From positions 1-64,000 of the forward strand of contig NZ_JAUXXP010000038.1 in the NCBI RefSeq assembly GCF_030684895.1: a stretch of DNA of 64,000 nucleotides. The letters run 5' to 3'. This DNA comes from Pseudomonas sp. (lineage in GTDB: Bacteria; Pseudomonadota; Gammaproteobacteria; Pseudomonadales; Pseudomonadaceae). The notes under the pieces were generated by a model, which was not told the DNA's origin, made no database searches, and worked only from the letters and a program-made list of their open reading frames with translations. A program made the position numbers and the translations under genes. Below, one piece after another: positions 34,180 through 43,139 of this stretch (the first letter of the stretch is position 1; each line of letters begins with the position of its first letter).

Positions 34180-36501
34180 TCAGCGCGGCACGGCCGGTTT
34201 CTTCACCGGCTTCTTGCCTTTGCCCTTGGCCGCGTCGGCACGCTCCTTGGCAGCCTGCTGGTTACGCACCTGCGCGGCCGCTTTGGCCTGCTCGCGCTTG
34301 TCCCAGGGGTTACCACCCGCAGCGCCGGTGTCACGCGGCGGCAAGCCGGTGTGCTGGGTCAGCATCGGCTTGCTCTTGGTGGTGTCCTTAGCCACTTTGT
34401 GGCTACCGGCCGGCGTCGAGTTCTTGCGGCGCGCGCTCTGGTAGCTGTCGGTAGCGGGTTGATGCAGCGGAATCAGCTGGTTCTTACCCGGCCCGATCAG
34501 GTCGGCACGACCCATACGGGTCAGCGCCTCGCGCAGCATCGGCCAGCCTTTCGGGTCGTGATAACGCAGGAAGGCCTTGTGCAGGCGGCGCTGCTCTTCG
34601 CTCTTGACGATGGTCACGCCATCGCTCTTGTAGCTGACCTTGCGCAGCGGGTTCTTACCCGAGTGGTACATAGCCGTGGCAGTGGCCATTGGCGACGGGT
34701 AGAAGGCCTGTACCTGGTCAGCACGGAAACCATTGCCCTTGAGCCACAGGGCCAGGTTCATCATGTCTTCGTCGGTGGTGCCTGGGTGCGCAGCGATAAA
34801 GTAGGGGATCAGATACTGCTCTTTGCCCGCCTCTTTCGAGTACTTCTCGAACATGCGCTTGAACTTGTCATAGCTGCCAATGCCCGGCTTCATCATCTGG
34901 TTGAGCGGACCTTCCTCGGTGTGCTCCGGGGCGATCTTCAGGTAGCCACCCACATGGTGGGTGACCAGCTCCTTGACATACTCCGGCGACTCCACGGCCA
35001 GGTCATAACGCAGCCCCGAGGCAATCAGAATCTTCTTCACGCCAGGCAAAGCCCGGGCGCTGCGGTACAGCTGAATCAAGGCCGAGTGATCGGTGTTCAG
35101 GTTCGGGCAGATGCCAGGGAATACGCACGACGGCTTGCGGCACGCGGATTCGATTTCCGGGCTCTTGCAGGCGATGCGGTACATGTTCGCGGTCGGCCCG
35201 CCGAGGTCGGAAATCACCCCGGTAAAGCCCGGCACCTTGTCGCGGATCTCTTCGATCTCACGAATGATCGACTCTTCCGAACGGTTCTGGATGATCCGCC
35301 CTTCGTGCTCAGTGATCGAGCAGAAGGTGCAGCCACCGAAGCAGCCACGCATAATGTTTACCGAGAAACGGATCATGTCGTAGGCCGGGATCTTCTCCTT
35401 GCCGTACGCCGGGTGCGGAACACGCGCGTAGGGCATGCCAAACACGTAGTCCATTTCTTCGGTGGTCATCGGGATGGGCGGTGGGTTGAACCACACATCT
35501 ACTTCGCCATGCTTCTGCACCAGCGCGCGGGCGTTGCCCGGGTTGGTTTCCAGGTGCAGCACGCGGTTGGCGTGGGCATACAGGACGGGGTCGTTACGCA
35601 CTTTCTCCATCGACGGCAAACGGATCACCGTCTTGTCGCGGGTCATGCGCGGGCTGGCAAGAAGCTGCACCACCTTCGCCTCGTTCGGATCGTCCTGCGG
35701 ACCTTTCTCTTGCTCGATGGCGCAGGCCTGGGTGTCCTGAGTGTTCACATACGGGTTGATGATCTTGTCGACCTTGCCCGGCCGGTCGATACGCGTGGAG
35801 TCCACCTCGTACCAGCCCTGCGGCGTGTCGCGGCGGATAAACGCAGTGCCACGCACGTCGGTGATGTCTTCGATCTTGTGGCCATAGGACAGGCGCTGGG
35901 CCACTTCGACGATGGCGCGCTCGGCATTGCCATACAGCAGGATATCGGCGCTGGCGTCGATCAGGATCGAGTTACGCACACGGTCCTGCCAGTAGTCGTA
36001 ATGGGCGATGCGGCGCAGCGAGGCTTCGATACCCCCGAGCACGATCGGCACGTTTTTGTAGGCTTCTTTGCAGCGCTGGCTGTACACCAGACTGGCGCGG
36101 TCCGGGCGTTTGCCGGCCATACCGCCTGGGGTGTAGGCGTCGTCGGAGCGAATTTTCTTGTCGGCGGTGTAGCGGTTGATCATCGAATCCATGTTGCCGG
36201 CCGCGACGCCGAAGAACAGGTTCGGCTCGCCGAGCTTCATAAAGTCGTCTTTCGACTGCCAGTTTGGCTGGGCGATGATGCCGACGCGAAAGCCCTGCGA
36301 CTCCAGCAGGCGACCGATAATCGCCATGCCAAACGAGGGGTGATCCACATAAGCGTCACCGGTGACGATGATGATGTCGCAGCTGTCCCAGCCAAGCTGA
36401 TCCATCTCTTCCCGGCTCATCGGCAGGAAAGGTGCTGGCCCGAAACACTCGGCCCAATACTTTGGATAATCGAACAACGGCTTGGCAGTTTGCATGGACA
36501 T
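34180..36501 (-). CDS. YgiQ-family radical SAM protein
   Basis: 773 aa; the N-terminal UPF0313 region contains [20 protein letters not shown], and the radical-SAM domain binds a [4Fe-4S] cluster through CX3CX2C in [18 protein letters not shown] (about residue 390). [10 protein letters not shown] and [11 protein letters not shown] lie further on. The reaction is unknown. The C-terminal 60 residues are low-complexity and basic ([15 protein letters not shown]). I chose ATG 36501; an ATG six bases later is equally possible. Confidence 0.9.
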   Translation of the reverse strand: MSMQTAKPLFDYPKYWAECFGPAPFLPMSREEMDQLGWDSCDIIIVTGDAYVDHPSFGMAIIGRLLESQGFRVGIIAQPNWQSKDDFMKLGEPNLFFGVAAGNMDSMINRYTADKKIRSDDAYTPGGMAGKRPDRASLVYSQRCKEAYKNVPIVLGGIEASLRRIAHYDYWQDRVRNSILIDASADILLYGNAERAIVEVAQRLSYGHKIEDITDVRGTAFIRRDTPQGWYEVDSTRIDRPGKVDKIINPYVNTQDTQACAIEQEKGPQDDPNEAKVVQLLASPRMTRDKTVIRLPSMEKVRNDPVLYAHANRVLHLETNPGNARALVQKHGEVDVWFNPPPIPMTTEEMDYVFGMPYARVPHPAYGKEKIPAYDMIRFSVNIMRGCFGGCTFCSITEHEGRIIQNRSEESIIREIEEIRDKVPGFTGVISDLGGPTANMYRIACKSPEIESACRKPSCVFPGICPNLNTDHSALIQLYRSARALPGVKKILIASGLRYDLAVESPEYVKELVTHHVGGYLKIAPEHTEEGPLNQMMKPGIGSYDKFKRMFEKYSKEAGKEQYLIPYFIAAHPGTTDEDMMNLALWLKGNGFRADQVQAFYPSPMATATAMYHSGKNPLRKVSYKSDGVTIVKSEEQRRLHKAFLRYHDPKGWPMLREALTRMGRADLIGPGKNQLIPLHQPATDSYQSARRKNSTPAGSHKVAKDTTKSKPMLTQHTGLPPRDTGAAGGNPWDKREQAKAAAQVRNQQAAKERADAAKGKGKKPVKKPAVPR

Positions 36502-36644
36502 GGAAAGTGACCGGCGGTGGCGAACAGGGATGGAAAATCGCGGGCGCGGAATATAGCACAAATTTTAACCAAACCCGACTTAGACGCTAGGTTAAATGGC
36601 TGAAAGACCCATAGCACTGTAGCGGTATCGTAGTGGCTTACGGC

Positions 36645-36650
36645 TATACT
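36645..36650 (+). promoter_or_regulatory. Candidate -10 box of the first nicD-like gene
   Basis: TATACT occurs 49 bases before the start, in the context GGCTATACTC. The second nicD-like gene has the matching CCTATACTC at 38699-38704, 36 bases before its start. No consensus -35 box is evident in either case. Confidence 0.35.
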
Positions 36651-36698
36651 CCGGGCAATAACATCGGTTGCTAATAGCCGGGAAAAGGGGTGAACGTG

Positions 36699-38606
36699 GT
36701 GCAACGCTTAGCTTTTTCAATCCTTACCATGCTGAGCCTAGCCCTCCTGCCTGGCCTGACGAGCGCTGCGCTCACGCTAACGCCTGATAGCAACGGCATT
36801 TCCCTAAACGCTGATATCGAGCTGCTGGAAGACAGCAGCGCGCAGTTGGGTATTGCCGACATGGCCGACCCTGCAGTGCAACGTCGCTTCAAACCTGCCA
36901 ATGGCCGCGCCAGTGTTGGCCAGAGCACTAGCCCCTGGTGGATCAAGGTAACCGTGCAGCGTACGGCCGACGCACCAAGCCAATGGTGGTTGGAAATCAG
37001 CTCGGTCACCCAACATGACATGCGCCTGTACCTGCCTGACGAGAGCGGCAACTGGCAAGAGCGCGAATCGGGTGAGCGCGTTAACCACAAGGCTGGCCGC
37101 GACCATGACTTCCGGCACATATTGTTCAAACTGCCGGAGCTGGATCAGCAACCCCTGACCTTCTACCTGCGCAGCTATGACCCCGCGGGCAACTCATTCC
37201 CGATGCGCGCCTGGCAGCTGGACGACCTGACCCAAACGGCTGCGGAAGAGAACCTGGCGCTCGGTGTGGTCTACGGCATCATCGCCGCTCTGCTGCTGTA
37301 CAACCTGTTTATCTTTTTCAGCCTGCGCGACTCGGCCTACTTCTGGTATGTGCTGACTACCGCTGGCGCCCTGCTGATGATTGTCAGCATGAGCGGCCAT
37401 GGTTTCCAGTACCTGTGGCCGAACAACCCCGTTCCCTTCTGGCTGGACCGTGTGACCCTGCCATCAATCTGGGGCTTCTGCGCCTGCCGCTTCACCCAAA
37501 GCCTTATGCAAACCCGCACGCACGTGCGCTGGGCGCATCACCTACTGAGCTTTGCCTGCGTCTGCTATGTCATTGCAGTCACCCTAGAAGGTTTCGGCCA
37601 ACGTCATACGGCGGCTTGGATCATTGCCCTGCTCTCACTGACTAGCATCCCGGCGGCCTTGGGCTCGGCGCTGATTCGCTGGCGTCAGGGCTATTTTCCG
37701 GCGCTGCTTTACCTCTGCGGCTACGGCCTGATCCTCGGCAGCATCAGCCTGGCCCTTCTGCGCGCCACGGGGGTCGTGCAGCCGGCTACCTGGAACGCTT
37801 ATGTGTTCCCACTTTCCGTGGCCGCTGAGTCGATCTTGTTCTCCTTTGCCCTGGCGTATCGCATCCAAACGCTCAAACAGGAAAAAGCCGAAGCACTGGA
37901 ACAAGCCGACCGCGAAAAGACTGCGCGCCTGGCACAGATGCAGGGCAGCGCCGACGAGCTGCAAAGTGCAGTCAAACTGCGCACTGCAGAGCTGGCACTG
38001 GCCAATCAGCAGCTTTGCGAGCGCGAACGCGAACTGCAGCATGCCGCCTTCCATGACCCCCTGACCGAACTACCCAACCGGCGTTTTCTGGTTGAGCGCT
38101 GCGAAGCGGCGCTGGCCAATGCCCGCCGACACAGTGAAGCCACCGCCCTGCTGCTGATCGACCTCGACCACTTCAAGCCGATCAACGACAAATACGGCCA
38201 CGACGCAGGGGACCTGATGCTGCAAACCATCGCCCAGCGCCTGCGCGAGCATGTACGCTCGGGGGATGCTGTCGCGCGCCTGGGCGGCGACGAATTTGCT
38301 GTGCTGATCGGCGGTGCGGATGCTGAACAGCACGCCCGCGACATCGCTCGCCGCCTGCTGGACGAGCTGGCCAAACCGGTGGCCTACGGCGCTGACCGTC
38401 TGACCGTGACTATCAGCATCGGCGTGGCGCTGTACCCGCGCCACGCCAGCAACTTCACCACCCTGTACAAGGCTGCCGATGAAATGCTCTACAAGGTCAA
38501 GAGCCGCGGCCGCTCTGGCTCGGCCGTTTGCGGGGAAGACGGCGAGCTAAGCAGCAGCGCCCGCCTGCAACTGGATGTGCTGAATGTACCCAGCGGGCTG
38601 AGCTGA
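36699..38606 (+). CDS. 7TMR-DISM diguanylate cyclase (NicD-like, first copy)
   Basis: Predicted membrane diguanylate cyclase (635 aa). Order: signal peptide (QRLAFSILTMLSLALLPG), periplasmic 7TMR-DISMED2 sensor about 25-165, seven membrane segments about 180-385, a short coiled coil about 390-440 (KAEALEQADREKTARL), and a GGDEF domain. The active site is intact (RLGGDEFAVL), and RSGD five residues before it forms the inhibitory I-site. The start is GTG at 36699, after AAGGGG, aligned with the GTG start of its paralogue. The position next to alr and dnaB matches nicD (PA4929), which links glutamate sensing to biofilm dispersion. Confidence 0.86.
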   Translation: MQRLAFSILTMLSLALLPGLTSAALTLTPDSNGISLNADIELLEDSSAQLGIADMADPAVQRRFKPANGRASVGQSTSPWWIKVTVQRTADAPSQWWLEISSVTQHDMRLYLPDESGNWQERESGERVNHKAGRDHDFRHILFKLPELDQQPLTFYLRSYDPAGNSFPMRAWQLDDLTQTAAEENLALGVVYGIIAALLLYNLFIFFSLRDSAYFWYVLTTAGALLMIVSMSGHGFQYLWPNNPVPFWLDRVTLPSIWGFCACRFTQSLMQTRTHVRWAHHLLSFACVCYVIAVTLEGFGQRHTAAWIIALLSLTSIPAALGSALIRWRQGYFPALLYLCGYGLILGSISLALLRATGVVQPATWNAYVFPLSVAAESILFSFALAYRIQTLKQEKAEALEQADREKTARLAQMQGSADELQSAVKLRTAELALANQQLCERERELQHAAFHDPLTELPNRRFLVERCEAALANARRHSEATALLLIDLDHFKPINDKYGHDAGDLMLQTIAQRLREHVRSGDAVARLGGDEFAVLIGGADAEQHARDIARRLLDELAKPVAYGADRLTVTISIGVALYPRHASNFTTLYKAADEMLYKVKSRGRSGSAVCGEDGELSSSARLQLDVLNVPSGLS

Positions 38607-38739
38607 GTTCGACGAGGCTGCGCACACCATGCGCCGCTCGAACAAAACGCCAAACCAACGAACAGCCTGCAATTTCGGCGATCTGCCGTGCTTGTGCCTA
38701 TACTCGCGAAAAACGTCACTCGACATCGGGAAGTCCGCA

Positions 38740-40644
38740 GTGCAGCGCATAAGCCTTTCGATCCTTCTGCTGCTGAGCCTATTCAGCGGTACGTCCTACG
38801 CGACCCCAATTATGCTGAGCGCCTCCAGCAGCGGCAGCGCATTGAATGAACAGATCGAACTGCTCGAGGATGTCAGTGGAAAACTGACGATTACCGACAT
38901 GGCCGACCCGGCGGTGCAACGCCGCTTTCAACCCGCCGAAGGACGCGCCACCGTTGGTCAGAGCCGCCACCCCTGGTGGGTCAAGATAACCCTGCAACGC
39001 GCAGCAGGTGCACCCAGCCAGTGGTGGCTGGAAAACGCAGGCATCACCATCTTTAACCTGCAACTCTACCTACCCAACGGCCAGAGCGGCTGGAGCATTC
39101 GCGAAACGGGGGATGCGGTGCCTTATATGGAGGGCCGCGACCACGCTTACCGGCGCATGGTGTTCAAACTGCCAGCATTGGGCGAAGAGCCGACAACCCT
39201 GTATTTCCGCAGCTTCGACCCAGCAGGCAACTCCTTTCCGCTGAAAATCTGGCAACTCTCCGATCTCGAACAGCTGACTGCTAACGAAAACATCGGTTTC
39301 GGCCTGATCTACGGAATGATCCTTGCCCTACTGCTGTACAACCTGTTCATCCTGGCGGCCCTGCGCGACCGCGCCTACTTCTGGTACGTGATGGCCACCG
39401 CCTGCGTACTGGTGTTTATCCTCAGCATGACCGGCCATGGCTTTCAGTACCTGTGGCCGGACAACCCTGTGCCCTTCTGGCTAGACCGCATCACCCTGCC
39501 GTCGCTCTGGGGCATCTTCGTCATGCGTTTCACCCAGGAGTTGCTCTACACCAAGCGTGGCCTGATCTGGCCACACCGCCTGCTCAACGTCGGCTGCGCG
39601 CTTTATGTCATCGCCATCGTCATCAACATCTTCGGCTACCGCGCTGAAGGCGCCCTAATGATTGCCCTGACGCCCATCGTCACTGTACCCACCGCACTGT
39701 TCAGTGCCGGCGTGCGCTGCTTCCAGGGTTTTGTTCCAGCGCGGTTCTATCTGCTCGGCTACGGCGCAGTGCTGATCAGCACCGTCGTGCTGGTCATGCG
39801 CGCAGCCGGCTTGATCGAACCGAGTAACTTCACTGCCTACCTGTTCCCGCTCTCGATTGCCGCCGAAACCATCCTGTTCTCGTTTGCCCTGGCGTATCGC
39901 ATTCAAATGCTCAAGCAGGAGAAAGCCGAAGCGCTGCAACAAGCCGACCGCGAAAAAACCGCACGCCTGGCCCAGGCCCAGGCCAATGCCGCAGAACTGC
40001 AGCACTCGGTTGAACTGCGCACCGCAGAGCTGGCCGCCACCAATGAACGCCTGCGCCAGCGTGAACAGGCGCTGCAACACGCGGCGTTTCACGACCCGCT
40101 GACCGAGTTGCCAAACCGCCGCTACCTGGTCGAGCGCTGCGAAACTGCACTGGCCAACGCCCGCCGGCACAGCGAAGCGATTGCCCTGCTGCTGATCGAC
40201 CTCGATCACTTCAAGCCAATCAACGACAAACACGGCCACGATGCCGGTGACCTGATGTTGCAGCAGATCGCCCTGCGCCTGCGCGAGCATGTGCGCTCGG
40301 GCGACGCCGTAGCGCGCCTGGGCGGCGATGAGTTTGCCGTACTGGTGTGCGGTGCCGATGCCGAAGAGCACGCCCGGGAAATCGCCAATCGCCTGCTCGC
40401 CGAGCTGGCCAAACCGGTGATGTACGGCGCCGAACGGCTGACCGTGACCATCAGCATCGGCGTGGCGCTGTATCCGCAACACGCCGGCACCTTTACCGCG
40501 CTGTACAAGGCGGCCGACGAGATGCTCTACCGGGTCAAGACCCGTGGTCGCTCAGGCTCGGCGGTATGCGGCGAAGACGGCGAGCTGAGCACCAGCGCGC
40601 GCCTGCACCTGGATGTGCTCAGCGTGCCCAGCGGCCTGCTCTGA
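38740..40644 (+). CDS. 7TMR-DISM diguanylate cyclase (NicD-like, second copy)
   Basis: Tandem paralogue of the preceding gene (634 aa) with the same domains. Shared stretches include TDMADPAVQRRF-type (first copy ADMADPAVQRRF), DPAGNSFP, GHGFQYLWP and AAFHDPLTELPNRR. The GGDEF motif (ARLGGDEFAVLVCG) and I-site RSGD are intact. The sensor domain differs more than the GGDEF domain, suggesting different signals. Start GTG 38740 with GGGAAG 6 bases upstream. Its immediate neighbour alr is the PA4930 equivalent, so this copy holds the ancestral place of nicD. Confidence 0.86.
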   Translation: MQRISLSILLLLSLFSGTSYATPIMLSASSSGSALNEQIELLEDVSGKLTITDMADPAVQRRFQPAEGRATVGQSRHPWWVKITLQRAAGAPSQWWLENAGITIFNLQLYLPNGQSGWSIRETGDAVPYMEGRDHAYRRMVFKLPALGEEPTTLYFRSFDPAGNSFPLKIWQLSDLEQLTANENIGFGLIYGMILALLLYNLFILAALRDRAYFWYVMATACVLVFILSMTGHGFQYLWPDNPVPFWLDRITLPSLWGIFVMRFTQELLYTKRGLIWPHRLLNVGCALYVIAIVINIFGYRAEGALMIALTPIVTVPTALFSAGVRCFQGFVPARFYLLGYGAVLISTVVLVMRAAGLIEPSNFTAYLFPLSIAAETILFSFALAYRIQMLKQEKAEALQQADREKTARLAQAQANAAELQHSVELRTAELAATNERLRQREQALQHAAFHDPLTELPNRRYLVERCETALANARRHSEAIALLLIDLDHFKPINDKHGHDAGDLMLQQIALRLREHVRSGDAVARLGGDEFAVLVCGADAEEHAREIANRLLAELAKPVMYGAERLTVTISIGVALYPQHAGTFTALYKAADEMLYRVKTRGRSGSAVCGEDGELSTSARLHLDVLSVPSGLL

Positions 40645-40645
40645 C

Positions 40646-41725
40646 TCAGCTGTTGCGATAGCGCCGTGGCACCCGCACAGTGACCTTGCTGAGCAGCTCG
40701 TAGCCAATGGTGCCCGCAGCCTGCGCCACTTCATCCACCGGTAATTGCGCACCCCATAGTTCGACCGCATCACCCACGGCGGCATCGGGCAGATCCGTCA
40801 GATCAACTGTCAGCATATCCATGGACACCCGTCCGACCAGCGCCACTCGCTGACCACGGACGATAACCGGCGTGCCGGCCGGGGCATGGCGCGGGTAGCC
40901 ATCGGCATAGCCACAACTCACAGTGCCTATACGCGACGGCCGCTCGGCGCGCCAGGTGCCGCCATAGCCAACCGCGTCACCCACCGCCACATCGCGGCAG
41001 GCAATCAGCTGCGCGGTCAGACTCATGGCCGGGCGCAGGCCCAGCTCAGCCGCGCACAGATCAGCAAAAGGCGTGGCGCCATAGAGCATGATGCCGGGAC
41101 GCAGCCAATCCATATGTGCAGCCGGGATGGTCAGAATCGCCGCCGAGTTGGCCAGCGAGCGCTGGGCAAAATCCAGATCCAGCAGATCGAGAAACTGCTC
41201 AAGCTGTAGCTCGGTGGTTTCACTGCCGCGCTCATCGGCGCAGGCAAAGTGGCTAAGCAGATTCAGCTCGGCCACCTGCGTTGCACCCTGCAAACGGCCG
41301 TGCCATTCACGTACGGCAGCGGCGCTAAAACCCAGCCGGTGCATGCCGCTGTCCAGCTTCAGCCACAGATTCAGCGGCCGCACCAGGCTGGCGGCGAGCA
41401 AATGCTGCGCCTGCTGCTCGCTGTGCAGCACCACATCCAGGCCCAGCTGCGCGGCAAACTGATACTCCGCCGCCTCGAAGCAGCCTTCAAGCAACAGAAT
41501 CCGCGCTTCGCCGTGCAAAGCACGTACCTCGGCGGCTTCCTCCAGGCTGGCCACGGCAAAACCATCGGCCAGATCGTGCAGCGCCGTCACCACCTCGCGC
41601 ACGCCATGCCCGTAGGCATTTGCCTTGACCACCGCAAACGCCTGCCGCCCCGGCGCGCAACGCTTGGCCACCGCGTAGTTATGGGCGATGGCTGACAGAT
41701 CGATGGTGGCAACAAGAGGACGCAT
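40646..41725 (-). CDS. alr: Alanine racemase
   Basis: PLP enzyme interconverting L- and D-alanine for peptidoglycan (359 aa, normal). The cofactor lysine is K34 in VVKANAYGHG; the catalytic tyrosine is in VGYGGTW; VSMDMLTVDL is another signature. Context (beside dnaB) points to Alr rather than the catabolic DadX. The gene converges on the diguanylate cyclase gene with one base between their ends; no terminator fits there. Confidence 0.94.
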   Translation of the reverse strand: MRPLVATIDLSAIAHNYAVAKRCAPGRQAFAVVKANAYGHGVREVVTALHDLADGFAVASLEEAAEVRALHGEARILLLEGCFEAAEYQFAAQLGLDVVLHSEQQAQHLLAASLVRPLNLWLKLDSGMHRLGFSAAAVREWHGRLQGATQVAELNLLSHFACADERGSETTELQLEQFLDLLDLDFAQRSLANSAAILTIPAAHMDWLRPGIMLYGATPFADLCAAELGLRPAMSLTAQLIACRDVAVGDAVGYGGTWRAERPSRIGTVSCGYADGYPRHAPAGTPVIVRGQRVALVGRVSMDMLTVDLTDLPDAAVGDAVELWGAQLPVDEVAQAAGTIGYELLSKVTVRVPRRYRNS

Positions 41726-41863
41726 GACAGGGCTCCACGGCAGGCTAAAGCCGAGCATCTTAACCCTCAGCTCCTGGGCTGCAAGCGCCAGGTAGCCCAG
41801 CACAAGCCATACACTTGCGGTGCCGCTGCGCGCGACGCAAATTTAATCGCAGCGAGGCAAAAG

Positions 41864-41887
41864 CTACTGACAATAAGCTGTCAGTAG
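41864..41887. promoter_or_regulatory. 24-bp inverted repeat, candidate WYL-regulator operator
   Basis: CTACTGACA and TGTCAGTAG form perfect 9-bp arms around ATAAGC, 89 bases before the VOC gene. A YafY-type regulator is encoded directly downstream of that gene, so it is the obvious candidate to bind here. There is no T-tract, which argues against a terminator. Confidence 0.55.
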
Positions 41888-41975
41888 CCCTCCCCTAGAG
41901 TGGGTTCCACAGGCTAAAACGCGCCGTCAGATACTGCCGTGGCCTGTCGCACCCCAACCTTCAAGGAGAGAGAAC

Positions 41976-42341
41976 ATGAATGCGATCAACTGGTTCGAGC
42001 TATTTGTCAGCAACTTCGAGCGTGCCCGTGGTTTCTATGAACGCGCCCTGGCCACACCGCTGGAGGTTATGGAGGGCATGGGCGGCCGTATGGCACTGTT
42101 CCCCCACGCACTGGAAAGCGGTGTCGGCGGCTGCCTGAGCGAGTCTGCCGAGCAACAGAGTGGCATTGGCGGCACCCGCGTCTACCTCAATGTCGAGGGC
42201 CAACTGGATGCCGTGGTAAACCGGGTGCCCTCGGCAGGCGGTGTGATTATCCACAGCAAGATGTCCATCGCGCCGCATGGCTTTATCGCTGTGATAAAAG
42301 ACAGCGAAGGCAATGAAGTGGGCCTGCACAGCATGTCCTAA
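41976..42341 (+). CDS. VOC-superfamily (glyoxalase-fold) protein
   Basis: 121 aa, a single vicinal-oxygen-chelate domain: NWFELFVSNFERARGFYERA at the start and GFIAVIKDSEGNEVGLHS at the end, with the usual metal-site glutamate in the last strand. The substrate cannot be told from sequence. AAGGAGAGAG precedes the ATG. The partner regulator follows 63 bases downstream. Confidence 0.87.
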   Translation: MNAINWFELFVSNFERARGFYERALATPLEVMEGMGGRMALFPHALESGVGGCLSESAEQQSGIGGTRVYLNVEGQLDAVVNRVPSAGGVIIHSKMSIAPHGFIAVIKDSEGNEVGLHSMS

Positions 42342-42404
42342 ACCCAGCATTCCGGGCGTGCGCCAGCGCGCCCGGTAATCCAGAGCGAGAACAGCTGAGA
42401 CCAC

Positions 42405-43106
42405 ATGAGACGCGCCGACCGCCTGTTTCAAATCGTGCAGTTCCTGCGCAGCCGTCGCCTGACCACCGCCCAGTGGCTGGCCGAGCGCCTGCAGGTATCG
42501 GTGCGCACTATTTATCGCGACATCCAGGACCTCTCCCTTTCCGGAGTGCCGTTGGAAGGTGAAGCAGGCGTCGGCTACGTGCTGCGCCAACCGATGGATT
42601 TGCCGCCCTTGATGTTCGAGCGCGAGGAGATTGAGGCGTTGCTCGTGGGCGCGCGCATGGTCAAGGCCTGGGCGGACCCACAACTGCAACGGGCGGCCGA
42701 ATCGGCACTGGCGAAGATCCACAGCGTGCTGCCCAACGAGCTGCGCGATGAGCTCAATCGCAACCAGCTGTTTGCCCCCGAAACCAATCCGTATCCGTTG
42801 CACTGGCTCGGCCAGCTGCGCCAAGCCATACGCCAGCGCCACAAACTGCTGCTCAGCTACCGCGATGAACGCGGAGAAAGCAGCCAGCGCTGCGTCTGGC
42901 CGCTAGGGCTGTTCTTCTGGGGACAAACCTGGACCCTGTGCAGCTGGTGTGAGCTGCGCAACGACTTTCGCAACTTCCGCATCGACCGCGTGGAACAGCT
43001 GCAGGACCGTGCGGAGACCTTTGAAGCGGTACAGGGCCAACGCCTGGAGGACTACCTCAAACCGTATCTAGGTGAACACGCCACCGCGCCGTCGTACAAA
43101 AGCTAA
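42405..43106 (+). CDS. YafY-type HTH/WYL transcriptional regulator
   Basis: 233 aa. The N-terminal winged helix (about 1-60) reads RRADRLFQIVQFLRSRR and SVRTIYRDIQDLSLSG; the WYL domain (about 135-215) has LLLSYRDERGE, PLGLFFWGQTW and FRNFRIDRVEQL. WYL domains sense small ligands or nucleic acids. Pairing with a VOC gene on the same strand is common and suggests it controls that gene. Confidence 0.9.
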   Translation: MRRADRLFQIVQFLRSRRLTTAQWLAERLQVSVRTIYRDIQDLSLSGVPLEGEAGVGYVLRQPMDLPPLMFEREEIEALLVGARMVKAWADPQLQRAAESALAKIHSVLPNELRDELNRNQLFAPETNPYPLHWLGQLRQAIRQRHKLLLSYRDERGESSQRCVWPLGLFFWGQTWTLCSWCELRNDFRNFRIDRVEQLQDRAETFEAVQGQRLEDYLKPYLGEHATAPSYKS

Positions 43107-43139
43107 ACGCCTGAAGAGCGCGGCTTAGAGTAAGCCAGA

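Noticed and set aside
34351..36510. Long plus-strand open frame opposite ygiQ, and a similar one at 48364-50286 opposite rnr
   Set aside because: Same codon-bias effect; both lie entirely over conserved genes and look like no protein family.
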